64,000 bases of DNA from Hypholoma sublateritium FD-334 SS-4 (Eukaryota > Basidiomycota > Agaricomycetes > Agaricales > Strophariaceae), in contig KN817634.1 of the NCBI GenBank assembly GCA_000827495.1, positions 22,883 to 86,882 on the forward strand, in the 5' to 3' direction. The notes beneath the pieces are model-generated. The model searched no databases and was not told where the DNA came from. It saw nothing but the letters and a program-made list of their open reading frames with translations. Both the position numbers and the translations under genes were made by a program. This document shows positions 10,701 to 23,433 of this stretch, piece by piece (positions within the stretch are counted from its first letter, which is position 1; each line of letters opens with the position of its first letter).

Positions 10701-12617
10701 TTAGTAGTATTGGATATGAAATGCGGGTGTCGACGTTGATAGTCGCAGTCGATGCGATGTTCAGTCCTGTATGGAACGAATACGTCCCCCGCCGTGTCTA
10801 AATGGTAGCGAAGGAGCGAAGGAGATTCTACTCGGGTTCGATGGGATCAAGGACGATATTTGTCGTCCGTGAAGGAGGTGCTGAAAAGGAAGATTATGGG
10901 GAAGCGGGCCCTGAAAATTGATCAGCTCTCTAAGGTGGATATATGGGTCCGTCGGCGTTTACCTGGAATTGGTTTTGTCGCCTCTCCTTGCATTGCTATG
11001 TGCAGCCGGTTTTTTAATTCGGATTGCCTCCAACTTAGCCAACCGAGACTGAATCTCGCACTTGTGCCTTTACCAATCAGCCTGGGTGATGCCAGAGAAA
11101 TACTTTCACCTCTATATACTCAATCCTTTTCTTCAGCTGTGCTTCGAGTAATTCCAATTTCCTAGTCGTCTTACATATTCTGTAGCCTCATAACCGTTTC
11201 TTTGAGACAGCCTTGCAGACCAATTGCTGATTTATCTTTTTGGTTGATTTAGCCACAGGCACGGAAGTTTGTACATGTCCGTCATCTACATATGTCCTGA
11301 CGTCGACCTGAAGTGAAAGCGTACAATATATGGGATGTGAATGCGACCAGCACGCCATTCATATACGACTCACAAGGTTGGCTTTGTCTATTTCCCCTAT
11401 AACTTTGAACGCTGGTGGCGGTGGAAGTGGAAGCGTCTATGCCCACGTTGTCACCACGCTCTAGCGCAAGGTTTAGAGAGGAGGTGGTGAGACAGGAACA
11501 TTGTCGCGCACCTCCTGATTAATTTTGATTCCCTATCGTTCATTATTAGTTCTAATCTGATCTGCACTGCCACCGTAGACATATTGTATTTCTCCTGATA
11601 GAAGCTCCTATGCACCTTACTAACTATTTCTGTACCAGAATTAAATTTTTATAGTTTTCACGAAGCCAAGCTGAACGCGGGAACTGACCAAATCCATCCT
11701 CATTCATTGATGCATCCTTCACGTTGAGCAGCCAATTCGGACGGAAATAAGCAAGAATTTTGGAAGAAATGTATGACGTCTTTTTTCATCAAGTATTCGG
11801 ACTCAAATCTCTTGAAACTGTCTGGTGAAGTACCAGAATACAAGTAATTGCCAGGTTTAGCAGACTGTTCTGCGAGGTTCGAGTAGCAACTTTTGACGTC
11901 AGGATTGACTTTTTTGTACACCTTGATATGTTTTGGTGACGCCTTGGTTGATTTGACGTGCACTTGATCTAAGCTTGGTTTGGAGTTGGTACGCTCTTGG
12001 TTTTCCAGTAGTGGATGCAAAATCCAATTCCAAGTTGTTTAGCCGCAGTACCTAACTTGGCAATTGGGTTTCTATTTTGAGTTGCCTTGGCATTTCCGAT
12101 GTTGTCTCAAGCTCAGCAACGCGTAGTGAGCATGTTTAATTGAACTCAGAGAGGTAAACAACACTTGTAATTGTATGAGATACTGAACGACACCGAGAGC
12201 TCAGTGGGAGATAGTCTGTTGGTCTCTTGGCTATCTGCGGTAAACCAGTTGACTCGGCCACCAGTGGGTTAATTGTTGGTCGGATTGCCGCTCAAGAGGC
12301 CGATTATAATCACAGCCAGAAAATATCATGCCATCTTACTCTGACGCAAACAAAAAATTTCCTATAAGTAGGAAACGATCGAAACGTATGCGTTGTTCTC
12401 GTCCTGATTTCCTACTGCTCTCACATTCTCTAATCCTTCTTACTGTCTATACTCCATTCCCCGCTCTTTTCTCGAATATTTACTCCTCTACATTACTATA
12501 TTCCCTCCCTGTTTACCCGCTGCTGGCACCAAGTCATCACAGGTGAGTTTCTCTCTTCAAATTGTTACAATGACCTTATGTACTCCGTTTTGGGTTTGAG
12601 ACAGCTCGAATACTATC
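10701..12617. other. AT-rich intergenic stretch
   Basis: No gene is supported. A 106-codon minus-strand frame at 11700-12020 has no recognisable domain and no splice context. The region next to the HECT-like gene (12400-12600) is pyrimidine-rich and could hold its promoter and 5' leader. Confidence 0.5.
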
Positions 12618-15600
12618 ATGGACGATATACCCCCTCATATGCTTAATCAGTTTCGGCTGTTCATGCAAATGCAGCAATCCTATGAAGCTCCCGCTACCGG
12701 AGCCACTTCTACACCACATACCTCTGGACCCGCACAGTCAACAAACGCTACTACTCCAATTCCGACCAACCCGATCACCTCCAGCCAGCCACTGGCCACT
12801 AGCACTCAGGCTACTGGCCGTAGTCCTTCGATCATGCCATATCAAAGTGCTCGACAGCCGTCATCCTCCGCCCCACAGATTCAGAGTACTAGACTTTTAC
12901 CAAGCGCACCCATCAACACCACGGGGGTAGGATCTCTTTATGTCAACGGTCGCCATGATAGTGGACTACCCGCGAATATTCCTACCCCCGCCTCAAGGCA
13001 TGGGACCCGGGACCGGCCTTGGAACCTCTTTTCTTGGATTCCAGCAACGAACTGGGCAGGCAAATCAAGCCCGCCTTGCTGCGGCAGCACAACATCTTCC
13101 TCGTCGACCTATTCTCCAAAACCGTCGACATCACCTCAATGATGCTCTGTCGGCTCCCAGCTCAAGCCAGGCGTCATCTGCATTGACTCAGTCACGTCCC
13201 AACCGTCGTACACGCGGCCCATCTGGCCAGCGACCACATGCACATCGCCAGCATCCAGAACTGTCTGACGTTGTCTATTCACCAAGTGGCCAAGGAGAGC
13301 CCACTCACTGTCACATTCGTGTCAAGGTCTTACCTGACTGCGGGGTACGTTTCCAGAAAAAGTTGATTGTTCGTCAATTAAAACCAATGATTTTATAGGA
13401 TTTTGTGGAAAGACATTTTCTCTATCGGTTCCACAGTGACTCTTTCAATGCTTTACTAACTTCATATGGTCTTTTATTTGATCCTGACCTTCCATTGGAT
13501 ATGTACTCTACGGCCCTTCTTCAAGAGATTCAATCCATGATGGAAGCCAGTCAATTTCAGTATAGGTTTATCAACTCCTCAGGAATGCTCCCGCATGAGT
13601 CATTGCCTCTTTCTCTCCTTGCTTTGGTCAATCGCGGTCGCATACACCCCAGTCTTGACGAGATACTGCTCCGTGCTGAAAGGGCCCACAATCTATCTAT
13701 ACATGGGATGCTATCCGATCCTTCCCTTCGCAATAGATTTGCTATTCCTTCACTCTGCATAGAGGACTCCCGGCTAGTTATTCACATGTGTAAAGTCTTT
13801 CTTTGGAGGCATTATGGAAAATTCTAATCACTTTTTATAGGCATTCTTCCTCGCGCCGAGTACTCGTTTCGAGTTCCCGATGAAGATAACCGTATTCACC
13901 GTTGCCTCTCAAAACGAATTTACCGCCAATTTCCCCAAGATTCTCGTCGTCCACGCGAACGTCCAGCAGCCTTGTGTGATGACTGGGATACATCAGGAGG
14001 TGAGGATAGTAGCGGTGGCATGAGTGATGAAGAGATGGAGTCAGAACTTGAAGTTGCTTTCAATCTGGTAAGTATATATCTACAAAACTCAAAGTTTCCT
14101 CGCAGCCTATTCACGCACAGTACCGTATTTATGCTTTTAGCAACCTTCAACTCCGCTTCAACTATCGAGGAACAATAATGAAAACATGCCTCCTCAACGG
14201 ACATATCGTACACGTATACGCTCACATGTAGGTTAATTCTAATCTGAAACCCCTTGCTGGTGGGGTTTTATTTAATTGCCCATTTTATCATATTTTTCAG
14301 TCATCTACTCAGAACCATCTGGCTGACCGTGATGTGGTTCCTTCGGAAGAGCCACAACGATCTTTCGACGTGTTCACTCTTCCTCCTACTCTTTGGACAA
14401 CGCCCTGGATAGAGCCACTGAGCTCAGCAGAAATTGACGTTGAGAATATTGAGTCACTGAGAGATTCTATATTTGATAAAGCTCAGGATGCTGATCGATT
14501 CGACAATCCACCAATGTTCGAGCTGGCTGGGTCAAGTACTTCTCATTTAGCAGAAAGATTAGTAGACGCAATCAAGATTGCTTTGCAGAATAACGACTTT
14601 TCAAATATCTTATCTCCAAGCTGTGACTTTGCCATGTAAGCAATCACCTTTCTTGAAGTCTATACCTAATATATCATTCCCGTAGAATGCATACGCGTCA
14701 TGACGGAAGCCTTTCTGGTCGAGTACTATCTGTTGGTAAAGGCATTGAACGAGAAACAATCTATCTGGCGTTTGATACGTACCGCAAGCAATCGACCAAA
14801 TGGTTCATACCCAGATCCGACACATATTCAACCATTGCCACCTCACAGTCACTTTCTCCGCATTTCAACATTTCTGCTACTCGATTAGAGGCCCTATCTG
14901 TTCTCGGTGCCTTGACTGGTCTCATGCTTGTCTACGGAGTGGCTCCTACTCCATTGTCCCCAGCCCTGATCCAATTCTTTCTACATGGTTGTGACCTCCA
15001 CTCATTGACGCCGGCCTTCATACAAGAATGGTTCCCTAGTCTTCATCGCACTTTGATAGATTGGAATGAAATCCCAAGCGGAGACAGCATTCAAGTTGAG
15101 GTATTTGATGCACACTTCCAGTTATTCCATGATTTCCCGGTATTCTCAATTTCTTCCATTTGTGAATAACAATTGACAAACATTATTGCAATAGATCTCG
15201 TGCATTCAAGACCGCACCTAAAAAGCACACCAGGCTCTTGCAGCTGAGATGCTATATCGAGCCACCATTGGTACTTCTCTCCCAACAAACCCTGAAATGG
15301 CAGCATTTATACGAGGCTGTGAATTGAAATGTAAAAATGGGTTCAAGCTTAGCAAGGTAGTAGCTTTACTTAATTACAATTGTGTCAAATCGTTTCTGAC
15401 TTTGGGATATAGCTTAAGTCGCTCATCAAGGGCGGATCACAAGCCTGGATTACACTAATATATTCATCAGTCATAATGGGGTACGAAGATGTGGAACAGC
15501 TATTGTCCTTTCCCGCCACTCCGCTCTCCCTTGTTGCGCCTCTCAATGCTGCTCTTCGGCCATTTCAGGAAGGGGATGTCCCTTTGAACTTCCGCCACCT

Positions 15601-16079
15601 TGTAATCCGGTTCCTCAAGGGCAGTGGAATTCCATGCCCAGGGAAATTCGAGACGGCGAGAGCACATTTCAATAACATTGCACTTGGTCTCGATAAAATC
15701 AACCATTCTGGCTTTCGGTCGCATCTGTTATTCTGGGCCGTGACTGGAACCCCTTCAATTGATTTGACGTCACCAGATAGAATCAAGGTTGATATATACT
15801 TATTCTAACTAACTCTTGTTTTAGATGGAGCTTTGCTCAGACGACGACCGCGAATATACTGCATCCCCGTCCGAGCGCCAGGAGTTGATCAAGGAAGGCA
15901 CAATCTGCTTCAAAACTTGCATGCGACTTGCANAGATTCCTGTATCGTATATTCAAGCCCTCGCCGGGGCAACTTATCCCTCTTCAAATGATCCTGAAAT
16001 TCTGACCTTTTACCATGCCTTTGATCATTGGTTTATTATTCAACTTCTGAATGCAATTGGCGGCCATACTATTATCTGA
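12618..16079 (+). pseudogene. HECT-like E3 ubiquitin ligase family gene, ten exons, disrupted
   Basis: Exons: 12618-~12926, ~12998-13344, 13399-13789, 13841-14067, 14141-14227, 14301-14635, 14686-15139, 15195-15356, 15413-15787, 15825-16079. The N-terminus is Ser/Thr/Pro-rich (possibly disordered), followed by a conserved middle and acidic linkers. The C-terminal part follows the HECT order: VGKGIERE, then the hydrophobic helix LSVLGALTGLMLVYG, then LTPAFIQEW, then FWAVTGTPSIDL, then GTICFKTCMRLA. The Cys codon 15906-15908 sits where the catalytic Cys of the HECT T-C-F motif falls. HECT enzymes pass ubiquitin through this Cys. Two defects are seen: a TAA at 15219-15221 in exon 8, and a frame change near 12926-12998 that no good intron explains. 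It is called a pseudogene, but sequencing error is possible. Confidence 0.72.
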
Positions 16080-18491
16080 AATGCAGCATGCTTCTGTTAC
16101 TTGTATGGTTTGATTTCGATGAGGGCCGTCGCCGGCCAACTTGAAGTTGATGACTTTTTCAGATTTTCAGCAGACACTGGATAGAAATATGAATTGATTT
16201 ATCTTAAGAATATCTTACACTAATATACTGATACGATATACATCTCATCCATTCGCTTATCAATAACTGTAATGTGCTTCTTGTGTGATTCAAGGTTGCT
16301 TCAAGGTTCCCAAGAAGTTTTGCAATTGGCTTTCCTTGTTTTCATTCTATTTACCACAGTCTCTGGGTCAGCGTCACGTCTCCGCCCCTCCGCCGCTGCC
16401 AATGCCCCTCTTCCTCCACCCTCCCTTGCGTCGCACACATCAGACGCTCTTCTAAGCTCGCTCGTCGCCCATCCGCCGCCCCTCGGCGATTTGATGGTGG
16501 CTGGGTTGAGCCGGCCCGCATTCCTGGGCACAACCAGGGGACGACGCCAGCGTAACGACGACGGCGCGACGACAACGGCGGCGGGCACAGAAAAGGCAGC
16601 GCGTGGAGACAAAGGGCGCTGAGGGCAAGCACAAGGTAAGCACTGCCGGCCGTCTGCCATTCCCCCACCCCGCTGACCCCACCGGACGCTACCCAAAAGT
16701 GCGTCCCGCCTCCCGCTGCCCTTGCGCACCATCCCGCCCGCCAGGACCGCCACCCACGGTATCACGCACACAGCCGGGCGCTCGCTATCTGCACCGTCGC
16801 TGTCCACGGAGAGCAGGCGCNGTCGCCATCAGCACCCGGGGCACCCGCAGCCCACTCCATCGCCGCTGCTCGAGAGATCTGCCTCTGCCGCCGGCGCCGC
16901 CTTCCCCTGGCGCGCGGCTATTACAGAGGCCGCCGCGCCGCCTGTGAGAGCTGCAAAGCTTGCGCGGGCACCGTTATCTGCTGCTGCTCTAGACCCAATA
17001 TTACCGCCGGTAGTATGGCGTCTGCACGAGCAGCCTGCCGCACCTAACGACGGCACCGAGGCCCCCACGCCAACATCGATGCTTGCGTGTCCGTCAATTC
17101 CAAACCGCCTCACCCTTCAAGCAGCTAATAACGCCGCCACAGTGCCTACGCGAGCCACAATGCTCGCTAGGCCGCCGTTTGTCGGTGCGGGTGATAATTA
17201 TTCATGCTTACTTGGGATTTATCTTCGCGATGGGCACGCCCAGCTGCTCGACACAGTACGCGAACTGCGACGCGAAAGCCTCGTTGCTCTACCAAGGACA
17301 CGCGTGAGCACTTCCCTTGTACTTGTACACAGCCCCGCATACGCACCTCATACACGTCGACATCCCTCTAGGGCTCTATTATGTTGTAGCACGCCTGCGC
17401 GAGCTGCAATGTCTTCCGAGCGCTTTCAACATCCAACGACGGCGCAACGGCTACGATGCTCGTGCGTGCTCTTTTCAATGCCCTGCCGTACCTCCAACTT
17501 ATACTGGGCATCAAAGTTCGCGCAGGCGCCGTTCCAGGCGCCCTGTCTGCACCCGACAAGGCCACCACGGCGCCCCGCGCGGACACTGTTGTATAATGCC
17601 GGTAGCGCTGCTTGTCCCCCGCAACATCCAGCACCGCCGCTACGACGCCGCACGAATGTTCATGGTTGGGCTCGTGCTTATCCTCATTGCCCGCGCCGTT
17701 CCGAGTCACCTCTCAGCCCTTCAGCCACAGAAGACCGCCTTACCGCTCCGTGCCGCCGCGAGATACCTCGACACTGCCGCCCCGATGCTTGCATGAACGG
17801 TGAATAGCACCCACCACCGCTGCTGGGCTGGCAAGGCCCCTCCGCGGGCTTTAATGTTTGCACGGGCGCTATCTCACCCCGCCGCGCATCTCCTGGATCC
17901 AAGGTCACCATCACACCGTCCGCGCAAGTTTAGTTGATCCTGAGTCTGGGAAATGTCCACCCCTTGTCTTCATGCACTCGTAGAAGGGGAGCGCCAAGAC
18001 CGCGCGCTTCTTGTGCAACATGGCGATCGAGAAGGAGACCACTTGCGTGGGGTATCAATATGACTCCCCCGCACACGGAGTTCACGAAGGAGATGCAGAT
18101 ATACAACCTGGAGAAGTGTCGAAGCTCGGGCGCGCGGGTCGGCCGCACTATGATGCCCTTCGGCGAGGACATCGCGGAGTTTATGAGAAATAAAGTGATG
18201 TACTCCCTCTCGACTTTTTGTTGAGGCGAGCATGTTGACACTACAAAGAAATACCTCCCCCTCAAAGTATCGGTGAGCATTTTGGGGGGGAAACGGCGTC
18301 AATCGAAGTGGATGAATACTGCTGACTCAGCGAGGATGACAAGCTTGCTTAGTCATGAATGTCAAGTGTATCAGTTGAACGCCAGATCCGAGCATTGGTA
18401 CGAATGAGCTGCATATATAAATGACTACTATTTGACAACGACAACTCCTAGGACAACGAAGGATGTACAATTGTCGTGACGTCGATGATGC
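16080..18491. other. GC-rich region with relics
   Basis: From about 16350 to 17940 the plus strand is strongly C-rich. The long plus-strand frames are low-complexity Pro/Arg/Ala translations and look like composition artefacts. The minus strand holds protein-like exons (see 17181-17590). At 17930-18290 both strands have open frames (for example plus EFTKEMQIYNLEKC) with no convincing gene. Confidence 0.5.
17181..17590 (-). pseudogene. Decayed minus-strand gene in GC-rich block, unrecognised
   Basis: Three exon-like pieces occur on the minus strand. One ends GAWNGACANFDAQYKLE before a GTACGG donor. The next reads LAQACYNIIEP, a TAG, then RDVDVYE before a GTGCGT donor. The last, after a 57-nt intron-like gap with a TAG acceptor, reads SNEAFASQFAYCVEQLGVPI and stops at a GTAAGC donor. 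The Cys-containing, well-mixed composition contrasts with the surrounding low complexity. The in-frame TAG and the lack of a start suggest decay. Confidence 0.35.
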
Positions 18492-21400
18492 TTATAATAA
18501 TCTTCTTCTTTTGTGCTGCGGCTCCCCATGTTCACGGGGACTATCATGACTCGAACCCTGCAGCTCTTCCTCATAATAGCTGTCCACAAGGTGCCACAAC
18601 CGTGGTTTGGGAACTTGCTCCGCTGAATTTCCATTTTCAGATTCACCTTCCCCTTTCCGGTGTTCGTCGTCTGGCCCCAATTCGCTTCCAGGCCCCTCTG
18701 GTGATTCACTGTCCCCGTCTTCCTTGTTTTCCGAGTCCGTTGTTTGGGATCCGTCCTCAGTGTCGTGTTCGTCTTCTTCGTTATCAGCATCCTGCACCTT
18801 GTATTTTTTAGGAAGTCCAAAGAACATAGTATCTCCACCGCTGTATCCAGTGATAAGCAAGTAATAGGGACCGGGAGCTGACAGCCAACACGATGAGTAC
18901 GGTTCCCAAGATGATATATATCGGAGTAAGAAAATAAATAGAGTCAACATACCTTCATATAAACTTTTAGTCCGCACTTTCATAGTTAAGTTTCGAGGCC
19001 CCAGGTAAGCCAGGGTATTGTACAATGGTTGGGACGCAGAGCTTGACTTCAAAACATCTTCAAGAGCAACTTGAATGTCGTGCTCGGAGTGGAAACATAA
19101 CTTGACTTGTTCGCGAAACTCATTCTCGATCCTGTTCGACGAATGAAAGTCCTCGTATAATTCCACGTAGTGGATCATCGTCGCAGTTACTCGAGTAAGG
19201 TGGGGTATGAACCATGTCTTCCGGGTCATTTCTTCGTGCGTGTCATTGTTAGTGACTTCGTGAGTGTCAAAGAACCAGAAAATAAGGTCGTGGGCAAGCC
19301 CTCGCGTCCGGATGCATTTGTGGCGTTCCTCTACAGAAATGTTATTCGCATCGTCCTCCACATGGAATTTTAAAAGGAAATTCGACGGAACCATATCGGG
19401 ACCACATTGATATGTCCTGATGTCCAAGACGTTGCAGAATATTCCGAGCATACATAACGCAAAGAAGTCGATGACGCCCTCTACCGCGGTTAGGTCAGGG
19501 AGGTGCTCTCGGGCGGGATCTACCCAGACTATCAATAAATGGGCGCAAACAGACCAATCCTCCACTTACCTTGTTCATGAATGGTTTCCCCGGTCAATGC
19601 AGCATGGTAAAACTGAACAATGCGGTGAATCATGATTAATGAGGGAGAACAATCTGTTTTTATGACGCGTTGTTCAAATATGAAATCATGGACCGTGGCG
19701 TAGAACGTTTCAGCCATTAATCCCGTGGTGTAGAAATAACCGCCTATGCCGATGGTATTCTCCGCATGATATAGCGCGAAGGTTGTTCCTGGTTTCAAGT
19801 AACTATCATTTACTCAGGTCAGTTTGACGAGATGGGCCGCATTCGAGAAGCAATGAAATGTAAGAGGCGTACATGGTCATCCCTGGTCCCAGATATATCT
19901 GTTCAACAAGCCAGTAGGGGTTTCGCGGTTTCACGTTTTTGTAGACGGTAGGGACAAAGAGGTCAATTTTCCCCAGGATATCATAGTCGCTTGGGCAAAG
20001 AACGCCATTTTCCGCACGTGCTTTAGGCCTAGCAATCCATACACACAGACCGCCTGTCTGTACCGTGATATATTTACCGAAGCCACGTGAAGCAACGTCC
20101 CACCAGCGATGAGCGCCCTTAGTTGCGACAAATTTATGGTGAAACTCTGCGATTGGAAGGTGACAGTGGTCCTTTGCAAACGGAAATCCTTCTGTTGCCC
20201 GCCAAGCCGCGTAATCAGTCGAGAACGGTCCATCTTTCCACCCCCACGCGCTGCAAGGCATACACTTGACCTGGACGATTTGCCTGGCCTTGTTTTGTTC
20301 GGCGCATTTGAGGATATCACTAATAGTACCGCTGCGCATGGTTGGGTCGATTGTACTGAAATCTTCAGGAAGTTATTTGAATCAGTAAATATGCCAACAG
20401 AGATATGTGTATACCATATACCTTCAATATCGAACGTTGTAGAGAAGCTCTGAAACTGGAGAAGTGAATCCATATTGAAATTGCCGGGTATTGCATTTTT
20501 ATCGACGGTGATTACCGTCTGGCTGCGGATGACCTCCCTAAATTCTTTTGGCTTTAGATTGGAAAATTCAGCAAACTCTATCACTCGAAAGCATGACTGC
20601 TTCAAGGTAAGCTCTGACTCAGAAGAATGCAGGGGTTTATCGAGAACATTCAACTCTTTGGCTGTGGAGACAAAGTCCATTAGTATTTCAACATTTTTTG
20701 CGAACTATATCAGTCAGCCATATATTAGTACTCATTCCTCGAACGATGCGGGTTACCTACATGCATCGCTGGCTTTACCGATATTTCCTCACGGAGCGGA
20801 CTGAAGACTGAAAAGTCATTTTCTTCGCCGAAACGTTGATATATCTAGAAATGTGATCACAGCTTTGTCATTTCCATGCCGAGACTGACGGTGGCATCAT
20901 AACTTACTACTTGAGCTCCAGACGCAGGGCTGTTCTCCACTGCGAGTTTTTTCTCACTAGTCGATGGTTCATATTCCTGACAATCATAATCAGTTAATTT
21001 TGATGCTCACAAAATATTTTGAAACCAAACTCACCTCTCTGACTTTCGCTTGCTGCCAGTAATACTCTCTTAACGATTGTTTTACTAGCTTTGTTGTATC
21101 CTCAGATATGGGCAGGGCTGTGGATTTTGGCTTGGAATCAGCACCAGCGGAATCAGCATCGGTCGGCTTCTTAGAATTCTTCTTCTTCTTCTTCTTCGGA
21201 ATACGTTTCGGATTTCTGGGAGTGGCAGTTTTCAAGTCTTGAGCATGTTGTGCCGCTTCTTTTTCTTGTTTGTCCATGTGACGCTTCTTAGCTGCGTCTG
21301 CGGGAGGGCCATCCAATGTGTTCACCGCTGGCGCTATTGCAGTCTTCGTGGGAGGAGGAGATGCCTTTGATTCATCGTTTGCATGGGATGCATGGATGGG

Positions 21401-23433
21401 TGGAGTTTCGTTTGGCCCCTCCAACCCCTCGGGGGCCTGAGCGGCGGTGGAACAAGAACTTGTTGCAGCCGCATTCTGTGATCCGTGGGCAGATCCGTCG
21501 ATGTCGCTTGATCTCCGAGCGCCTGAGTCTGGACCGACCTCAGGGACCGTTGGAGCGGTGGGGATCTCCTTATTGGGAGTCCAGGTCGGTGCCTCGCCGT
21601 TGATCTTGAATGCCGCCCCTGCTTCTCGTCGCAGATCGGCGGCAAAGGACCATTCATTTGCGAGTGGTTCTGCAAGGTTAACACCTAGCATAAACAGATC
21701 TTTTGGAGCTTTACGATGTTCTACGAGGGGGAACAGCAAACTCGCTCTGAGCAACAGAGGAATTGAAGAGAAGCTCAAGATTTACCTGCAGAGAACCAAA
21801 AGCGTGTGTCCGCAACTTCAGGCAGCTCCAGTTCATCCCAGGGTATTTTATCGCAAAGCTCCCGTAATGCGAATGACGTATCCTTTTGGCCTGTAGCCAG
21901 GTCTACGACAGTTTGAAAAACTATGTCATTTATGCGGCGAATGATTTTCGGAGTGTTGTTTCCTAAATCCTTCGCGAACTAGATAGAGATTTAAATTAGT
22001 ATTCCTTGCATCGAATGGAAATGCGGTACTCCGTACTTTCAAAATATCAAGTTGATTCCAATTCCATCTGTATATCTTGGCGTCGGAAAGCAAAAGAATT
22101 GGCGAAATGTATACAGCAGATTGGAGAGCCAATCGCAACTTGCCCACGTCTACCTCTCCTATTGTTTTGCAAACGTCTTCGCAGTCTTGATCGCTAAGCG
22201 GAACCTCAACATTAGGTGCCTGTCTGTCAGGGGGCTGGTTGCATTCAACTTCTATACGATCTTGCGCCCCCAAGCTTGAACCAGGGCCTCCGAGTCGGTC
22301 TTCGTGCCCGAGCTGGAGCTCAGCGCCGTCTCGGGTCTGATCATTTTCCAGTTGAGCGAAATCGCGAGCCTGACCGTATTCGCCTTGCGCCCTATATTGT
22401 TCGTCACGATTCTCTTCCTCTTGCTGGCTGTATTCTTGAGCAGCGATGGTATTGCCACCTGTTTGGCTGATGTTTTCGTGAGATCCAGCGGGCACTCTTT
22501 CATTTAAGTATGAGTACGTACCACCACTGCTTGATTAATTCGCGTCCAAGCTTCCCATCAGGTAGGTCGGGTAATCTTTTTCCTTTTAAGTCAGGTTCGT
22601 TCAATAAGTGATGAAGATACAATGCCGCGGCAACAAAGTTTGTCGAGACTGCTTCGGCGTCCTCACGTCTAGCGGTGCGCGCTAAAGACAGCAGCAGGTT
22701 GACTCGTGTATTCATGCCGGGCTGTCTAGGAAGGAGTTCCAAGTTCGGTGGGTTTGACAGATTAGCCAGACTGCTCATCGAAGACCGGAACCGCTTGAGA
22801 ACGGCAGTCCAATCTTTGAATTTAGAGGTAAAAGACTAACGAAACCCGCAATGCATTTCTCAGGAATCTTTGCTGGGAACAATCGCGCAGAACATACCTG
22901 GCAAGAGGAGTACAGCTGCTTTGCATGACAATGAATAGGGAGTCCAGGGATATCCTCCGATACATCGCTGACCTCGACCGGGATCCGACTGCGTTGAAAG
23001 TACTCAATTAATCTGTAATGAAAGAACAGCCGGTAGAGTTGTCGGTGTTTCGTCGGTCCGCCATATTCGATGTCCAAATCGCATCGTGGAATGACATGGA
23101 GAACGCGTCTTAGCTTCGACGATTCAAAGTCTGGGGAGCGTATTTGTTTCTCAAACGCAGCAATATTCTCAATATATCGCTAGTAACAAATTTGTGTTAG
23201 TCCCGGCGCTCGAGGACTCATAGTACTTTATTTAGAAATGTTCCGCTCCGACTGACCAGAGAGAAATCATTTGAAGGCATGCCCTGAGCCAAGTCCTTGG
23301 CAATCAGGATTGTCCTATTATTCCATGGGAAAGCAGAGACTACAAGGGAGCACTGCCTGGCTGTTTCAACTTTAGGAGAATCACTTTGCAGTGAACTTGA
23401 AGGACTAGAGGCGGCCAGGGTCGTCATGATCAT
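18492..23433 (-). CDS. Large protein with C-terminal JmjC-like domain (13 exons, about 1368 aa)
   Basis: Exons (5' to 3'): 23433-23257, 23179-22898, 22793-22522, 22466-22115, 21978-21786, 21744-21035, 20976-20908, 20844-20761, 20704-20415, 20355-19873, 19802-19570, 19528-18953, 18877-18492. Phases agree at every junction (4107 nt). The exon 3 acceptor is the least certain. Residues 1-330 are unrecognised. Residues about 360-480 are Gln/Glu-rich, and a Lys-rich run (KRIPKKKKKKNSKK) lies near residue 600. Residues about 780-1050 follow the fungal JmjC-like cupin: FPFAKD, FVATKGAHRWWDVASRG, YITVQTGGLCVWIARPK, then PGTTFALYHAENTIGIGGYF. The usual H-x-D iron/2-oxoglutarate ligands after TKGAH-WW read D-V-A, so demethylase activity is unlikely. 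The tail is acidic and ends in KRRR, suggesting nuclear location. Confidence 0.75.

Noticed and set aside
11700..12020. 106-codon minus-strand frame
   Set aside because: No recognisable motif, no start context and no splice partners in AT-rich sequence.
12927..12997. Intron to join the first two parts of the HECT-like gene
   Set aside because: The GTAGGA donor with the CTCAAG acceptor gives 71 nt, which leaves the frame one base off. No better pair was found, so the join is left open.
16722..17807. 361-codon plus-strand frame
   Set aside because: The translation is Arg/Pro/Ala-biased low complexity from C-rich DNA, without domain or splice structure. The minus strand shows more natural exons.
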